The translations under genes were made by a program, and so were the position numbers. DNA of 32,079 nucleotides from an uncultured Prevotella sp. (GTDB taxonomy: Bacteria > Bacteroidota > Bacteroidia > Bacteroidales > Bacteroidaceae): contig USSF01000022.1 in assembly GCA_900557405.1 (NCBI GenBank), forward strand, positions 1 through 32,079, in the 5' to 3' direction. Below, piece after piece: positions 1 through 7,550 of this stretch. The notes under the pieces were generated by a model. That model saw only the letters and a program-made list of their open reading frames with translations, did no database searches and was not told the origin of the DNA. Position 1 is the first letter of the stretch; each line of letters begins with the position of its first letter.

Positions 1-64
1 TTGTTGCTCAGGCACTTATAAATAATGTTAAACTATAGTGTTGCGGAATTAAGGTAAAAAATAA
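1..64. other. Left-edge non-coding or unassignable sequence
   Basis: All three forward frames close within the first 40 bases, so the tail of an upstream gene may be present, but too little remains to identify it. An AAGG stretch at 51-54, about 10 bases before the first ATG, is the only ribosome-binding-like signal for the next gene. I see no TAnnTTTG promoter here, which fits the next gene being inside an operon that began before the window. Confidence 0.4.
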
Positions 65-1282
65 ATGATAATGGCTTTAGATAAGAATTCAAAGATTTAC
101 ATTGCAGGACACCACGGACTCGTGGGTTCCGCTATGTGGAACAACCTCAAGCAGAGAGGATACAACAATCTCGTGGGCCGTTCGCACAAGGAACTCGACC
201 TCACAGACCAGTATGCAGTGGAGAAATTCTTCGACGAGGAGCGACCCGACGCAGTGGTGCTGGCAGCAGCCTTCGTGGGAGGCATCATGGCAAACTCGCT
301 CTATCGCGCCGACTTCATCATGCAGAACATGAAGATGCAGTGCAACGTCATCAGCAACGCCTATTCACACGGAGTGAAGAAGCTCCTATTCCTCGGCAGT
401 ACATGCATCTACCCGAAAGGCGCACCACAGCCGATGAAGGAAGACGCACTGCTCACATCACCGCTGGAATACACCAACGAGGAATATGCCATAGCAAAGA
501 TTGCAGGACTCAAGATGTGTGAGAGCTACAACCTGCAGTACGGCACAAACTACATCGCCGTGATGCCGACAAACCTCTACGGACCGAACGATAACTTCCA
601 TCTGGAGAACAGTCATGTGATGCCGGCTATGATGCGCAAGATATATCTCGCAAAGCTCATCCACGACGGCAACTGGGAGGCAATAGAGCGCGACATGGAC
701 AAGCGTCCGATCAACCCCGACGACAAGCTCCGCGCCGTCATCGGAGAGGGCAACGTGGACGGCAAGAACACAAAGGAACGCATACTAAAGGCACTGAAAT
801 ACTACGGGATATACGACAACAAGGTGGTGCTCTGGGGAACGGGCAAACCGCTCCGCGAATTCCTCTGGAGCGAAGATATGGCAGACGCCAGTGTGCATGT
901 GCTGCTGAACGTGGACTTCAAGGACATCATCGGAATAGAGAAATACTCATCCGTGTTCTACGGAGCCAAAGCCGACGGCGCAGTGGACCGCAACAACAGC
1001 GAGGGTAGGGGAGGAGCAATCCCAAGCCTCGGTGAGATACGCAACTGCCATATCAACGTGGGTACAGGAAAGGAGCTGACCATCCGGGAACTCTCCGAAC
1101 TCGTGGTGAAGACCGTGGGATTCGAGGGAACCGTGGAATTTGATGCCTCAAAGCCCGACGGCACACCGCGCAAGCTCATCGACGTGGAGAAGTTGCACAG
1201 TCTGGGATGGACACACAAAGTGGAAATACAGGACGGAGTGGAGAAGCTCTACGAGTGGTATCGCGACAGCATCAGAGGCTGA
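65..1282 (+). CDS. fcl: GDP-L-fucose synthase (GDP-4-keto-6-deoxy-D-mannose epimerase/reductase)
   Basis: The family epimerises and reduces GDP-4-keto-6-deoxymannose with NADPH to give GDP-L-fucose, the donor for fucosylated capsule, O-antigen or glycoproteins; it acts in the cytosol. This 405-aa protein is an extended short-chain dehydrogenase: the nucleotide-binding glycine motif GHHGLVG is at residues 15-21, the catalytic Ser lies in GSTCIYPK (111-118), and Tyr141/Lys145 form the YxxxK pair in YAIAK. The [11 protein letters not shown] stretch (168-178) is typical of Fcl. It is about 80 residues longer than E. coli Fcl (321 aa); the extra length falls roughly at 200-250 and 288-325, as I recall for many Bacteroidetes versions. 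The start could be the ATG at 65 or the one at 71. A sugar-transferase gene follows after 61 nt on the same strand, which places it in a surface-polysaccharide operon. The partner gmd gene is not in the window. Confidence 0.94.
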   Translation: MIMALDKNSKIYIAGHHGLVGSAMWNNLKQRGYNNLVGRSHKELDLTDQYAVEKFFDEERPDAVVLAAAFVGGIMANSLYRADFIMQNMKMQCNVISNAYSHGVKKLLFLGSTCIYPKGAPQPMKEDALLTSPLEYTNEEYAIAKIAGLKMCESYNLQYGTNYIAVMPTNLYGPNDNFHLENSHVMPAMMRKIYLAKLIHDGNWEAIERDMDKRPINPDDKLRAVIGEGNVDGKNTKERILKALKYYGIYDNKVVLWGTGKPLREFLWSEDMADASVHVLLNVDFKDIIGIEKYSSVFYGAKADGAVDRNNSEGRGGAIPSLGEIRNCHINVGTGKELTIRELSELVVKTVGFEGTVEFDASKPDGTPRKLIDVEKLHSLGWTHKVEIQDGVEKLYEWYRDSIRG

Positions 1283-1343
1283 AGCGCAAAAAGAAAAAGA
1301 AAGGAAAGAAGGTACGGTCTAATGAAGGAAAGATAGAAAAGAT

Positions 1344-2747
1344 ATGAGATTTAATACAGACAACAGACACAGCAGCTGGCTGGTGGTGGCAGGAACACTC
1401 ACAGGCGATTTCCTGATAGCCATGCTCACGTATTACTTCTTCTATGAGTATCTGCTCGGAGGAGAATGGAACGACGTAAGGCGACACACGTCAGTGCTCG
1501 TAGGCACGATATACTTGGGCTGCATCCTCAGCGGTGGAGTGAGGGTGTATCTGAAGAACGTGAAGCGCTTCCATATCGTGGTGCTCGTGGTGAGGAACGT
1601 GCTGCTCTTTGCCTTACTCGCAATACCGCTGCTCCGCATAGGGCATTTCAGAGCTATGCCATACAGCGACATGCCACTGTTCATGCTCACGCTGATTGTG
1701 GTAGTCTCGCTCTTCCGACTGAGCGTATTGTGGGCGATAAGGCTGTATCGCAAGAGACTGGGTAATGTGAACAAGGTGGCCTTCGTGGGAAGCAAAAGCA
1801 ACAACATCAGACTATACAAGGAGATGCACGCCATAACATCCCTCGGCTATAAGGTGATGGGATATTTCGACGACCAGCCCAATCCGGACTTCCCCGACGA
1901 ATGCCCCTATCTCGGTACACCGTCGGATGTGTCGGCATACCTCGCCGCAAACCGCGATGTGCATGAAATATTCTGCTGTCTGCCATCGCGCCGCGCAGAA
2001 GAGATACTCACGATAATAAAGTATTGCGAGAAGAACTTCGTGCATTTCTACAGTGTGCCGAACGTATCGACATACCTCCACCACCGCGTGTACTACAACA
2101 TGCTCGGCAACGTGCCATACCTCAGTCTTATGCGCGAGCCACTGTCGCATCCCGAGAACCGCTTCATCAAGCGCCTCTTCGACATACTCGTGTCTGCCAC
2201 GTTCCTGTGCACCCTGTTCCCGATAATACTGGTCATCGTGACGATTGTGACGAAGCTGACCATGCCGGGACCTGTGTTCTTCCGCCAGAAGCGCAACGGA
2301 CTGAACGGCAAGGAATTCTACTGCTACAAGTTCCGCAGCATGAAGGTCAACGCCGATGCCGATAAGCTGCAGACAACGAAGAACGACCCGCGCAAGACCA
2401 AATGGGGAGATATAATGCGCAAGACGAACATCGACGAACTGCCGCAATTCTGGAATGTGCTCAAGGGCGACATGAGCGTTGTGGGCCCGCGTCCGCACAT
2501 GCTCAAGCATACAGCGGAATACTCCAAGCTCATCGATAAATACATGATTCGCCACTTCGTCAAGCCGGGCATCACAGGATGGAGCCAGGTGACGGGATTC
2601 CGCGGCGAGACAAAGGAACTCTCGCAGATGGAAGGCAGAATAGAAGGCGATATCTGGTATATCGAGCATTGGTCAATGGAACTCGACATCTATATAATGT
2701 ACCGCACGGTGGCCAACGTCATACAGGGCGACAAGGAGGCGTATTAG
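1344..2747 (+). CDS. Undecaprenyl-phosphate sugar phosphotransferase (WcaJ/WbaP-like polyprenyl glycosylphosphotransferase)
   Basis: It most likely starts a surface glycan by moving a sugar-1-phosphate from a nucleotide sugar to undecaprenyl phosphate in the inner membrane. The 467-aa protein has the normal long layout: hydrophobic segments at about 12-38, 48-68, 76-98 and 110-134, a nucleotide-binding-like middle region (about 143-240, beginning KVAFVGSKSNN), a membrane-embedded helix (about 280-305), and the C-terminal catalytic domain. In that domain MPGPVFFRQKRNG (307-319), FYCYKFRSMK (325-334), NIDELPQFWNVLKGDMSVVG (362-381) with PRPHM (382-386), and KPGITGWSQVTGFRGE (407-422) match the bacterial sugar transferase family. 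The sugar used cannot be told from sequence; glucose-1-phosphate would be the WcaJ substrate. It lies 61 nt after fcl and is probably co-transcribed with it. A hairpin 40 nt after the stop may end the operon. Confidence 0.92.
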   Translation: MRFNTDNRHSSWLVVAGTLTGDFLIAMLTYYFFYEYLLGGEWNDVRRHTSVLVGTIYLGCILSGGVRVYLKNVKRFHIVVLVVRNVLLFALLAIPLLRIGHFRAMPYSDMPLFMLTLIVVVSLFRLSVLWAIRLYRKRLGNVNKVAFVGSKSNNIRLYKEMHAITSLGYKVMGYFDDQPNPDFPDECPYLGTPSDVSAYLAANRDVHEIFCCLPSRRAEEILTIIKYCEKNFVHFYSVPNVSTYLHHRVYYNMLGNVPYLSLMREPLSHPENRFIKRLFDILVSATFLCTLFPIILVIVTIVTKLTMPGPVFFRQKRNGLNGKEFYCYKFRSMKVNADADKLQTTKNDPRKTKWGDIMRKTNIDELPQFWNVLKGDMSVVGPRPHMLKHTAEYSKLIDKYMIRHFVKPGITGWSQVTGFRGETKELSQMEGRIEGDIWYIEHWSMELDIYIMYRTVANVIQGDKEAY

Positions 2748-2788
2748 GATTTAGAGTTTAGAACTAAGAGTTAAATGTTTTTGGGCAT

Positions 2789-2818
2789 AATGGGCATCTC
2801 GTACCCATCATGCCCATT
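2789..2818 (+). terminator. Possible terminator of the polysaccharide operon
   Basis: A perfect 9-bp inverted repeat, AATGGGCAT at 2789-2797 and ATGCCCATT at 2810-2818, follows the sugar-transferase stop by about 40 nt. The T-run after it is weak, so termination is likely but not certain. The rest of 2748-2896 has no other recognisable content. Confidence 0.5.
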
Positions 2819-2896
2819 TCGCGTCTTGTGCCTGTCATGCATATTATCCCCGATAATCCAATCGCTCCATTATTTCTTATTCTTAATTAATTTTCT

Positions 2897-2904
2897 TACC
2901 TTTG
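2897..2904 (+). promoter_or_regulatory. Bacteroidetes-type promoter (-7 box TACCTTTG) for the CCA transferase gene
   Basis: TACCTTTG matches TAnnTTTG exactly. A weak TTTC lies 20 bases upstream (2873-2876) where TTTG would be expected. Transcription starting near 2910 would leave a leader of about 30 nt before the ATG at 2940. This decides the start codon, because the earlier in-frame ATG at 2775 lies upstream of this promoter. Confidence 0.7.
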
Positions 2905-2939
2905 CACCTCCAAACTATAGTGTATTTATTCAAAGATAT

Positions 2940-4364
2940 ATGAGAATATTGTCTGATGCCCAACTGGCACAACTCCTTGATAAAGAAATTTTCCATAAGA
3001 TATCAGAGGCGGCAGACGCACTCTCGCTCGAATGTTACGTGGTGGGAGGATACGTGCGCGACCTCTTCCTCGAGCGCCCGTCCAACGACATCGACGTGGT
3101 CGTGGTGGGAAGCGGAATCAGGGTGGCCGACGAACTGAGGAAGTCGCTCGGGAAGAAAGCCCACATCTCCGTGTTCCGCAACTTCGGCACCGCACAGGTG
3201 AAATACAAAGGCATTGAAGTGGAATTCGTGGGAGCGCGGAAGGAAAGCTATACCCACGACTCGCGCAAACCTATCGTGGAAGACGGTACGCTGGAGGATG
3301 ACCAGAACCGTCGCGACTTCACCATCAACGCCCTCGCCGTATGCCTGAACAAAGAGCGCTTCGGCGAGCTCGTGGACCCCTTCGACGGCGTCTACGATAT
3401 GGAAGACGGCATCATACGCACACCGCTCGACCCCGACATTACATTCTCCGACGACCCGCTGCGCATGATGCGCTGCATACGCTTCGCCACACAGCTCAAC
3501 TTCTATATCGAAGACGAGACGTTTGACGCCCTCCAGCGCAATGCCGAGAGGATAAGGATAATCAGCGGAGAGCGTATCGAGGAGGAGCTGAACAAGATAA
3601 TGATGACAAAGACGCCGAGCAAGGGATTCGTGGACCTGCAGCGCTGCGGACTGCTCCATCTCATCCTGCCCGAACTGAGCAATATGGATATAATAGAAAC
3701 CCGCAACGGCAGGGCACACAAGAACAATTTCTATCATACCCTTGAGGTGCTCGACAACGTATGCCGCAAGAGCGACAACCTGTGGCTGCGCTGGGCTGCC
3801 CTGATGCACGACATAGGCAAACCAAAGAGCAAGCGCTGGGACCCCGTGGCAGGCTGGACATTCCATAACCACAACTATCTTGGTGCGAAGATGGTGCCGG
3901 AGATATTCCGCCGCCTGAAGCTTCCGATGGATGCCAAGATGAAATACGTGCAGAAGATGGTTGATCTCCACATGCGTCCGATAGCGATAGCCGATGACGA
4001 GGTGACAGACAGTGCCGTGCGTCGTCTGATCAACGATGCCGGCGACGACATCGACGATCTTATGACGCTCTGCGAGGCGGACATCACAAGCAAGAACCAG
4101 GTGAGGAAGAAGCAGTTCCTCGAGAACTTCTGTCTGGTCAGAGAGAAGCTCGCCGATCTGAAAGAGAAGGATTTCAAACGTCTTCTGCAACCCGTTATCG
4201 ACGGCAATGAAATCATGGAGATGTTCAATCTGAAGCCCTGCCGTGAAGTGGGCACGCTGAAGCAGACGCTCAAGAATGCAGTGCTCGACAATAAAGTGCC
4301 CAATGAGCGCGAACCCCTCATGGAACTCCTTCTTAAAAAAGCAAAGCAAATGGGACTTGCATAG
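2940..4364 (+). CDS. cca: CCA-adding tRNA nucleotidyltransferase / poly(A) polymerase family with HD domain
   Basis: The family adds or repairs the 3' CCA end of tRNAs. With the start at 2940 the protein has 474 aa. The nucleotidyltransferase head carries GGYVRD (36-41) and the metal-binding pair Asp50/Asp52 in SNDIDVVVV; RRDFTINALAV (124-134) is the following conserved block and DDPLRMMRCIRFATQL (171-186) belongs to the RNA- and NTP-binding part. An HD phosphohydrolase domain follows, with His266 in NNFYHTLEVL and HDIGKP at 290-295. Such HD-containing versions are usual in Bacteroidetes. A longer reading from 2775 would add 55 residues that overlap the promoter and read like spacer DNA, so I reject it. 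A 16-bp tandem triplet overlaps the stop codon. The gene is single, with its own promoter, and converges on the minus-strand carbonic anhydrase-like gene. Whether it makes full CCA or only part cannot be read from sequence. Confidence 0.93.
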   Translation: MRILSDAQLAQLLDKEIFHKISEAADALSLECYVVGGYVRDLFLERPSNDIDVVVVGSGIRVADELRKSLGKKAHISVFRNFGTAQVKYKGIEVEFVGARKESYTHDSRKPIVEDGTLEDDQNRRDFTINALAVCLNKERFGELVDPFDGVYDMEDGIIRTPLDPDITFSDDPLRMMRCIRFATQLNFYIEDETFDALQRNAERIRIISGERIEEELNKIMMTKTPSKGFVDLQRCGLLHLILPELSNMDIIETRNGRAHKNNFYHTLEVLDNVCRKSDNLWLRWAALMHDIGKPKSKRWDPVAGWTFHNHNYLGAKMVPEIFRRLKLPMDAKMKYVQKMVDLHMRPIAIADDEVTDSAVRRLINDAGDDIDDLMTLCEADITSKNQVRKKQFLENFCLVREKLADLKEKDFKRLLQPVIDGNEIMEMFNLKPCREVGTLKQTLKNAVLDNKVPNEREPLMELLLKKAKQMGLA

Positions 4365-4402
4365 ATTAAGACTTGCATAAATCGGTACTTGCATAAATAA
4401 GT
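4355..4402. repeat. 16-bp tandem repeat, three copies, overlapping the cca stop codon
   Basis: Units begin ACTTGCATA at 4355, 4371 and 4387, exactly 16 bases apart. The first unit encodes the last codons and the TAG stop of the CCA transferase; the other two lie in the 3' untranslated region just before the terminator. Confidence 0.8.
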
Positions 4403-4406
4403 ATAA

Positions 4407-4458
4407 AAACAATGATGCGCCCGTCAAGCCAATATGCTTGCAGGGCGCATCATTGTTT
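4407..4458. terminator. Two-way rho-independent terminator between convergent genes
   Basis: AAACAATGATGCGCCC (4407-4422) and its exact reverse complement (4443-4458) form a 16-bp perfect stem, extended inside by CAAGC/GCTTG (4425-4429 and 4436-4440). T-rich sequence follows on the plus strand and the AAAAC side gives U residues on the minus strand, so it can serve both cca and the minus-strand gene ending at 4502. Confidence 0.88.
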
Positions 4459-4501
4459 CTTTTATAACTCCACACTCCACATTTCTCACTCCACACTCAC
4501 A

Positions 4502-5011
4502 TCACTCCTCTTCAAGATACCACTTGGAGTATTCCACGTAGTGCTGTGCGAAGCTTTCCGCCTGGTTAGGGCGCGTCTTCTTGATGAACTTAGCAGGCAC
4601 GCCGCCCCATATTTCATGTTCGCCCACCTTGGTTCCGCCGAGCACCAGTGCACCGGCAGCAACCACTGCGCCCTCGCCGATTTCGGCATTGTCGAGCACG
4701 GTGGAGCCCATGCCTATAAGCGCGCCCTTTCGGATTGTGCAGGCATGAACTGTGGCATTATGGCCGATAGATACATCGTCCTCTATTACGGTCGGTCCGA
4801 TTTCGTTGGTAACGTGTATGCACGCACCATCCTGCACGTTCACCCTGTTGCCGATAGTCACCGGAGCCACGTCGCCCCTGACCACGGCGTTGAACCATAC
4901 AGAGCATTCATCGCCCATCGTAACCTCGCCTACAATTGTGGCGTTCTCGCTGAAATAGCATTCCTTGCCCCATTTCGGGGTAAGTCCCTTTATTGATTTA
5001 ATCAGTGCCAT
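4502..5011 (-). CDS. Gamma-carbonic anhydrase-like left-handed beta-helix protein (YrdA/PaaY family)
   Basis: This 169-aa cytosolic protein is made of hexapeptide repeats of the left-handed beta-helix fold; trimers of this family bind a metal between subunits. The three expected metal-ligand histidines are present as His66 (GACIHVT), His84 and His89 (SIGHNATVHAC), and the conserved Arg45/Asp47 pair appears in NAVVRGDVAP. The length is normal. Family members include true carbonic anhydrases and proteins without measurable activity, so hydration of CO2 is possible but not proven. The ATG at 5011 gives the usual N-terminus (MALIKSIKG). I find no clear promoter directly upstream; the Rpn-family gene ends 119 nt upstream on the same strand, so read-through from it is possible. 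Confidence 0.88.
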   Translation of the reverse strand: MALIKSIKGLTPKWGKECYFSENATIVGEVTMGDECSVWFNAVVRGDVAPVTIGNRVNVQDGACIHVTNEIGPTVIEDDVSIGHNATVHACTIRKGALIGMGSTVLDNAEIGEGAVVAAGALVLGGTKVGEHEIWGGVPAKFIKKTRPNQAESFAQHYVEYSKWYLEEE

Positions 5012-5030
5012 ATTCTTTTATTGTTCGAAT

Positions 5031-5093
5031 TTATATATCTTGTATCTGTTATATATATCGTTTCGGATTATATATCTTGTTCCTGTTATGTAT
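5031..5093. repeat. 26-bp imperfect direct repeat in the gap between two minus-strand genes
   Basis: TTATATATCTTGT followed by (A/T)(T/C)CTGTTAT(A/G)TAT occurs at 5031-5056 and again at 5068-5093. It fills most of the 119-nt AT-rich gap upstream of the gamma-carbonic anhydrase gene. Role unknown. Confidence 0.7.
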
Positions 5094-5130
5094 TTCCTTT
5101 AATAATTTCCTTGTCTTCTGGCTTGGCAGA

Positions 5131-6090
5131 TCAGTCCTGTTCCTCCTCCAGCTTCTGTATCTCGTCAGCAGACATACCAGTGATCTCCGCTATCATGCCT
5201 ATATCCATGTGCTTTTCCAGCATAGCCTTAGCCACGTTTGCCAGTCCTTCAGCTCTTCCTTCAGCTCTTCCTTCAGCTCTTCCTTTAGCCATACCTTCAG
5301 CTCTTCCTTCAGCTCTTCCTTTAGCCATACCTTTAGCCATACCTTCGGCTTCGCCCTCGGCGAATTTTTTCTTTTCGGCGGTCCTTATGGCGTTTATAAT
5401 GTCGCGGTAGGCATTCACGCTGTCCTCATACATCTTGAGCTCCTGCGGGTTGAATTTTGAAATCTCAGCCTGCTCGAAGAGCCTTGTGAACACACGTTCC
5501 TGTAATGAAGCTGGACGGCTCATCAGCGAAGAGAGGTTCTTCAGAACAAACATCCATTTGTCGTACATCGACTCGAGCTCGTCCTCCTTCTTGTCGAACT
5601 TCGGTATTTCCACATACACATACGTCAGCTTGTCGTAGAACACCTCTTTTGTGTCCACCTCCATCAGCTTCACTTCATGGTGCCATCTCCTGGCATCCTC
5701 CAGTCCTTCGGCGAAGTTGAAGTTCAGCAACCCGATGGTGTATACGGAATTGAGATGGAAGTCCCATTCTCCGCCCTTCTGTGCCTGTTCTCTGATGGGG
5801 AAGGTGGAGTAATATATGGTTCTGTCCTTGAAGAATTCCTGGTATACGTTCTGCATTTCCACGATAAACCTTTCTCCTTTGTCGTTGGTGCAGTACACGT
5901 CGAATACCGCCCGCCGCGCATCTATACGGTCGCCGAGCTGCTCTGAATTGAGATACGTCACGTCCTGCACGTTCTGCTCACCGCGGAACATGGCATTGAG
6001 GAAGCTTATCAGAAGTTCCTTGTTGAATTCCGAACCGAACAGTCGTTTGAATCCGAAGTCGGTGTGTGGGTTTATGTATTTCTCTACCAT
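5131..6090 (-). CDS. Rpn family recombination-promoting nuclease / PD-(D/E)XK nuclease family transposase-like protein
   Basis: The 319-aa protein has the N-terminus of this family (NPHTDFGFKRLFGSE, residues 7-21) and a PD-(D/E)XK core: Asp64 in AVFDVYC and Glu78-x-Gln80 in FIVEMQN. Rpn proteins of E. coli are DNA endonucleases that promote RecA-independent recombination; Bacteroidetes genomes carry many paralogues of this type whose role is not known. Residues 245-283 are a run of four-residue G-(R/M)-A-(E/K) units encoded by a 12-bp tandem repeat, and the C-terminus (284-319) is a short helical tail. The start at 6090 sits behind a good promoter. There is no inverted repeat or target duplication around it, so I see no sign of a complete transposon. 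Confidence 0.88.
   Translation of the reverse strand: MVEKYINPHTDFGFKRLFGSEFNKELLISFLNAMFRGEQNVQDVTYLNSEQLGDRIDARRAVFDVYCTNDKGERFIVEMQNVYQEFFKDRTIYYSTFPIREQAQKGGEWDFHLNSVYTIGLLNFNFAEGLEDARRWHHEVKLMEVDTKEVFYDKLTYVYVEIPKFDKKEDELESMYDKWMFVLKNLSSLMSRPASLQERVFTRLFEQAEISKFNPQELKMYEDSVNAYRDIINAIRTAEKKKFAEGEAEGMAKGMAKGRAEGRAEGMAKGRAEGRAEGRAEGLANVAKAMLEKHMDIGMIAEITGMSADEIQKLEEEQD
5242..5358 (-). repeat. 12-bp tandem repeat inside the Rpn-family gene
   Basis: About ten degenerate 12-bp units encode residues 245-283, alternating GRAE and GMAK. On the plus strand they read as alternating versions of CTTCAGCTCTTC and TTTAGCCATACC. Gain or loss of a unit keeps the frame and changes length by four residues. 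Confidence 0.85.
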
Positions 6091-6156
6091 ACTGGGTATC
6101 CTTTCTTTTCCGGATTGAGTAAGTCTTTGTTATGCTGAGATACAGCTTATCTTATG

Positions 6157-6187
6157 CAAAGATAGTTCTTTTATGCTTTGCAGCAAA
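6157..6187 (-). promoter_or_regulatory. Promoter of the Rpn-family gene
   Basis: On the minus strand TATCTTTG (6164-6157) is an exact TAnnTTTG box, with TTTG at 6187-6184 and a 19-base spacer. The start codon lies about 65 nt downstream at 6090. Confidence 0.75.
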
Positions 6188-6261
6188 ATCTTTCGCTTCT
6201 TTTACGGCTCTTACACATATTAAAATCCAGACAAAATCCACTCTTATAGAAAAACATAATC

Positions 6262-6292
6262 CAAGCAAGCCCTAATAGCTGTTTGGGGGTTA
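6262..6292. repeat. Dispersed intergenic element, copy 1
   Basis: The stretch beginning CAAGCAAGCCCTAATAGC and ending GTTTGGGGGTTA matches the reverse complement of 11581-11611 at 26 of 31 positions. Shorter relatives lie at 11624-11645, 30334-30354 and 31196-31214. It sits between the Rpn-family promoter and the mdh terminator. Confidence 0.65.
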
Positions 6293-6318
6293 GATATATC
6301 TGATTGCCAGAAAGAAAA

Positions 6319-6346
6319 GTGGCGGCAAGATGATTCCTGCCGCCAC
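6319..6346 (-). terminator. Rho-independent terminator of mdh
   Basis: GTGGCGGCA (6319-6327) pairs exactly with TGCCGCCAC (6338-6346). Read on the minus strand it comes about 30 nt after the mdh stop and is followed by TTTTCTTT. Confidence 0.88.
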
Positions 6347-6376
6347 AAGTATATATGAAAAATATCCGCTTATAAA

Positions 6377-7369
6377 TTATAGGTTCGGATTCATCTTTGT
6401 CCACTCCTCTACTGGTGGAACGATGCCGAGAGCAACAATCTCGTCGCGCATCTTGCAGAGGTGCTCATAAGACTTCTTCAGAGAAGCGATTTCCTCGGCT
6501 GTGCCTGTAGGCTCAACGAAGTGTACGCCAGTCTTGTCGATAGTTGTAGGCATAGCCATCATCACGTTCTTGAAGCCGAGAGCGTCGTTGTTCACGTAGC
6601 AGCCTGCAGGCAGAGTGAACTCTTTGCCGCCCATGGCAGCCTCAATCATCTTCACGGCGTTGTATGCAGGGCTCTGGAAAGAGCTGCGTCCGCGGAGCTT
6701 GATGATGTTTGAACCACCCTGTACAGTGTGGTGCTTGATCTCCTCCCAGCGCTCGTCTGAGAGACCCATCTCTGCCAATGGCTTTCCGTCAACCTTCACC
6801 TGCGAAGCGAATACAGCCATCTGCTCGCCGTGACCGCCGTATGTGTGTGCACCGGTAACCTTGTCCTGCTGTACGCCGAACTCCAGAGCCAGAGCCTGCT
6901 GCAGACGTGTAGAGTCGAGGGCAGCGAGAGAAGTGAGCTGATTTGGCTTCAATCCTGAGTGGATAAGAGCTGTGAGGGCTGTCACGTCGGCCGGGTTGAA
7001 GATAACAACCACGTGCTCCACGTCCGGACAGTATTTCTTGATGTTGTCGCCGAATTCAGCGGCGATCTGGCAGTTGCCTTTCAGAAGGTCCTCGCGTGTC
7101 ATGCCGTCCTTACGTGGGGCACCGCCTGAGGAGATGATATACTTAGCGCCAGTGAATGCCTCTTTCGGGTCAACGGTGTAAGTCACGTTAACGCCAGGGA
7201 AAGCACACTGCTGGATTTCATCGAATACTCCATGAACACCTGGCTCATAGATATCATAAAGACATACGTTTGGAGTCAAGCCGAGCATAAGAACGCTCTG
7301 GGCCATGTTTGAACCAATCATACCGCCAGCACCGACGATAACAAGTTTCTCGTTAGTTAAAAATTCCAT
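6377..7369 (-). CDS. mdh: Malate dehydrogenase (NAD-dependent)
   Basis: It interconverts malate and oxaloacetate; in fermenting Bacteroidales this serves the reductive branch to succinate and propionate in the cytosol. The 330-aa protein has an NAD-binding glycine motif GAGGMIG (13-19), substrate-binding Arg86 and Arg92 in GGAPRKDGMTR, Asn125 in FNPADV, Asp152-x-x-Arg155 in LDSTRLQ, and the catalytic His180 in YGGHGEQM. These are the residues of the LDH/MDH family; the Arg in the APRKDGMTR loop argues for malate over lactate. The start at 7369 gives a normal N-terminus (MEFLTNEKLVIVGAGG). It is a single gene between a clear minus-strand promoter and a strong terminator, and is divergent from aminopeptidase P. 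Confidence 0.95.
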   Translation of the reverse strand: MEFLTNEKLVIVGAGGMIGSNMAQSVLMLGLTPNVCLYDIYEPGVHGVFDEIQQCAFPGVNVTYTVDPKEAFTGAKYIISSGGAPRKDGMTREDLLKGNCQIAAEFGDNIKKYCPDVEHVVVIFNPADVTALTALIHSGLKPNQLTSLAALDSTRLQQALALEFGVQQDKVTGAHTYGGHGEQMAVFASQVKVDGKPLAEMGLSDERWEEIKHHTVQGGSNIIKLRGRSSFQSPAYNAVKMIEAAMGGKEFTLPAGCYVNNDALGFKNVMMAMPTTIDKTGVHFVEPTGTAEEIASLKKSYEHLCKMRDEIVALGIVPPVEEWTKMNPNL

Positions 7370-7429
7370 AGTTTTTAAACTCTTAATTTGTTTATTGTAT
7401 TTTGAATATTCTTTTTCTGATTTTCATGG

Positions 7430-7461
7430 CAAAGTTAGCAAAAAAAACTTGATAAAGTGCA
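7430..7461 (-). promoter_or_regulatory. Promoter of mdh
   Basis: Minus-strand TAACTTTG (7437-7430) fits TAnnTTTG, with TTG (7461-7459) 21 bases upstream. The transcript would start about 60 nt before the ATG at 7369. Confidence 0.75.
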
Positions 7462-7478
7462 ACATAATGGAGATATAA

Positions 7479-7509
7479 TTTGTTATTAAAATGAAAATTG
7501 ATACCTTTG
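7479..7509 (+). promoter_or_regulatory. Promoter of aminopeptidase P gene
   Basis: TTTG (7479-7482), a 19-base spacer and TACCTTTG (7502-7509) give a textbook Bacteroidetes promoter. It is divergent from the mdh promoter, and the -33 elements are only about 18 nt apart. The leader to the ATG at 7551 would be about 35 nt. Confidence 0.82.
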
Positions 7510-7550
7510 TAATATAGATTTTACAAATACACATTAAATAGCCTATCATT

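Noticed and set aside
1..64. 3' end of a GDP-mannose 4,6-dehydratase gene
   Set aside because: It would be the expected neighbour of fcl, but the few codons available in any frame do not allow identification.
2775..2939. Longer N-terminus for the CCA transferase from the ATG at 2775
   Set aside because: The added 55 residues run through a hairpin and an exact TAnnTTTG promoter, and the family N-terminus fits the ATG at 2940.
3003..4496. Long antisense open frame (497 codons) opposite cca
   Set aside because: It is a shadow of the GC-biased third positions of cca, has no promoter or start context, and resembles no protein family. The same applies to the antisense frame opposite the sugar transferase at 1812-2669.
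5242..5358. CRISPR-like array
   Set aside because: The repeats are 12 bp without spacers and keep the reading frame of the nuclease gene, so this is a coding tandem repeat.
5131..6090. Insertion sequence carrying the Rpn-family gene
   Set aside because: The family is sometimes labelled transposase, but there are no terminal inverted repeats or target duplication, and the gene has its own ordinary promoter.
6171..6404. Minus-strand 77-codon open frame between mdh and the Rpn gene
   Set aside because: It overlaps the mdh 3' end, the mdh terminator and the Rpn promoter, and its translation has no protein-like pattern.
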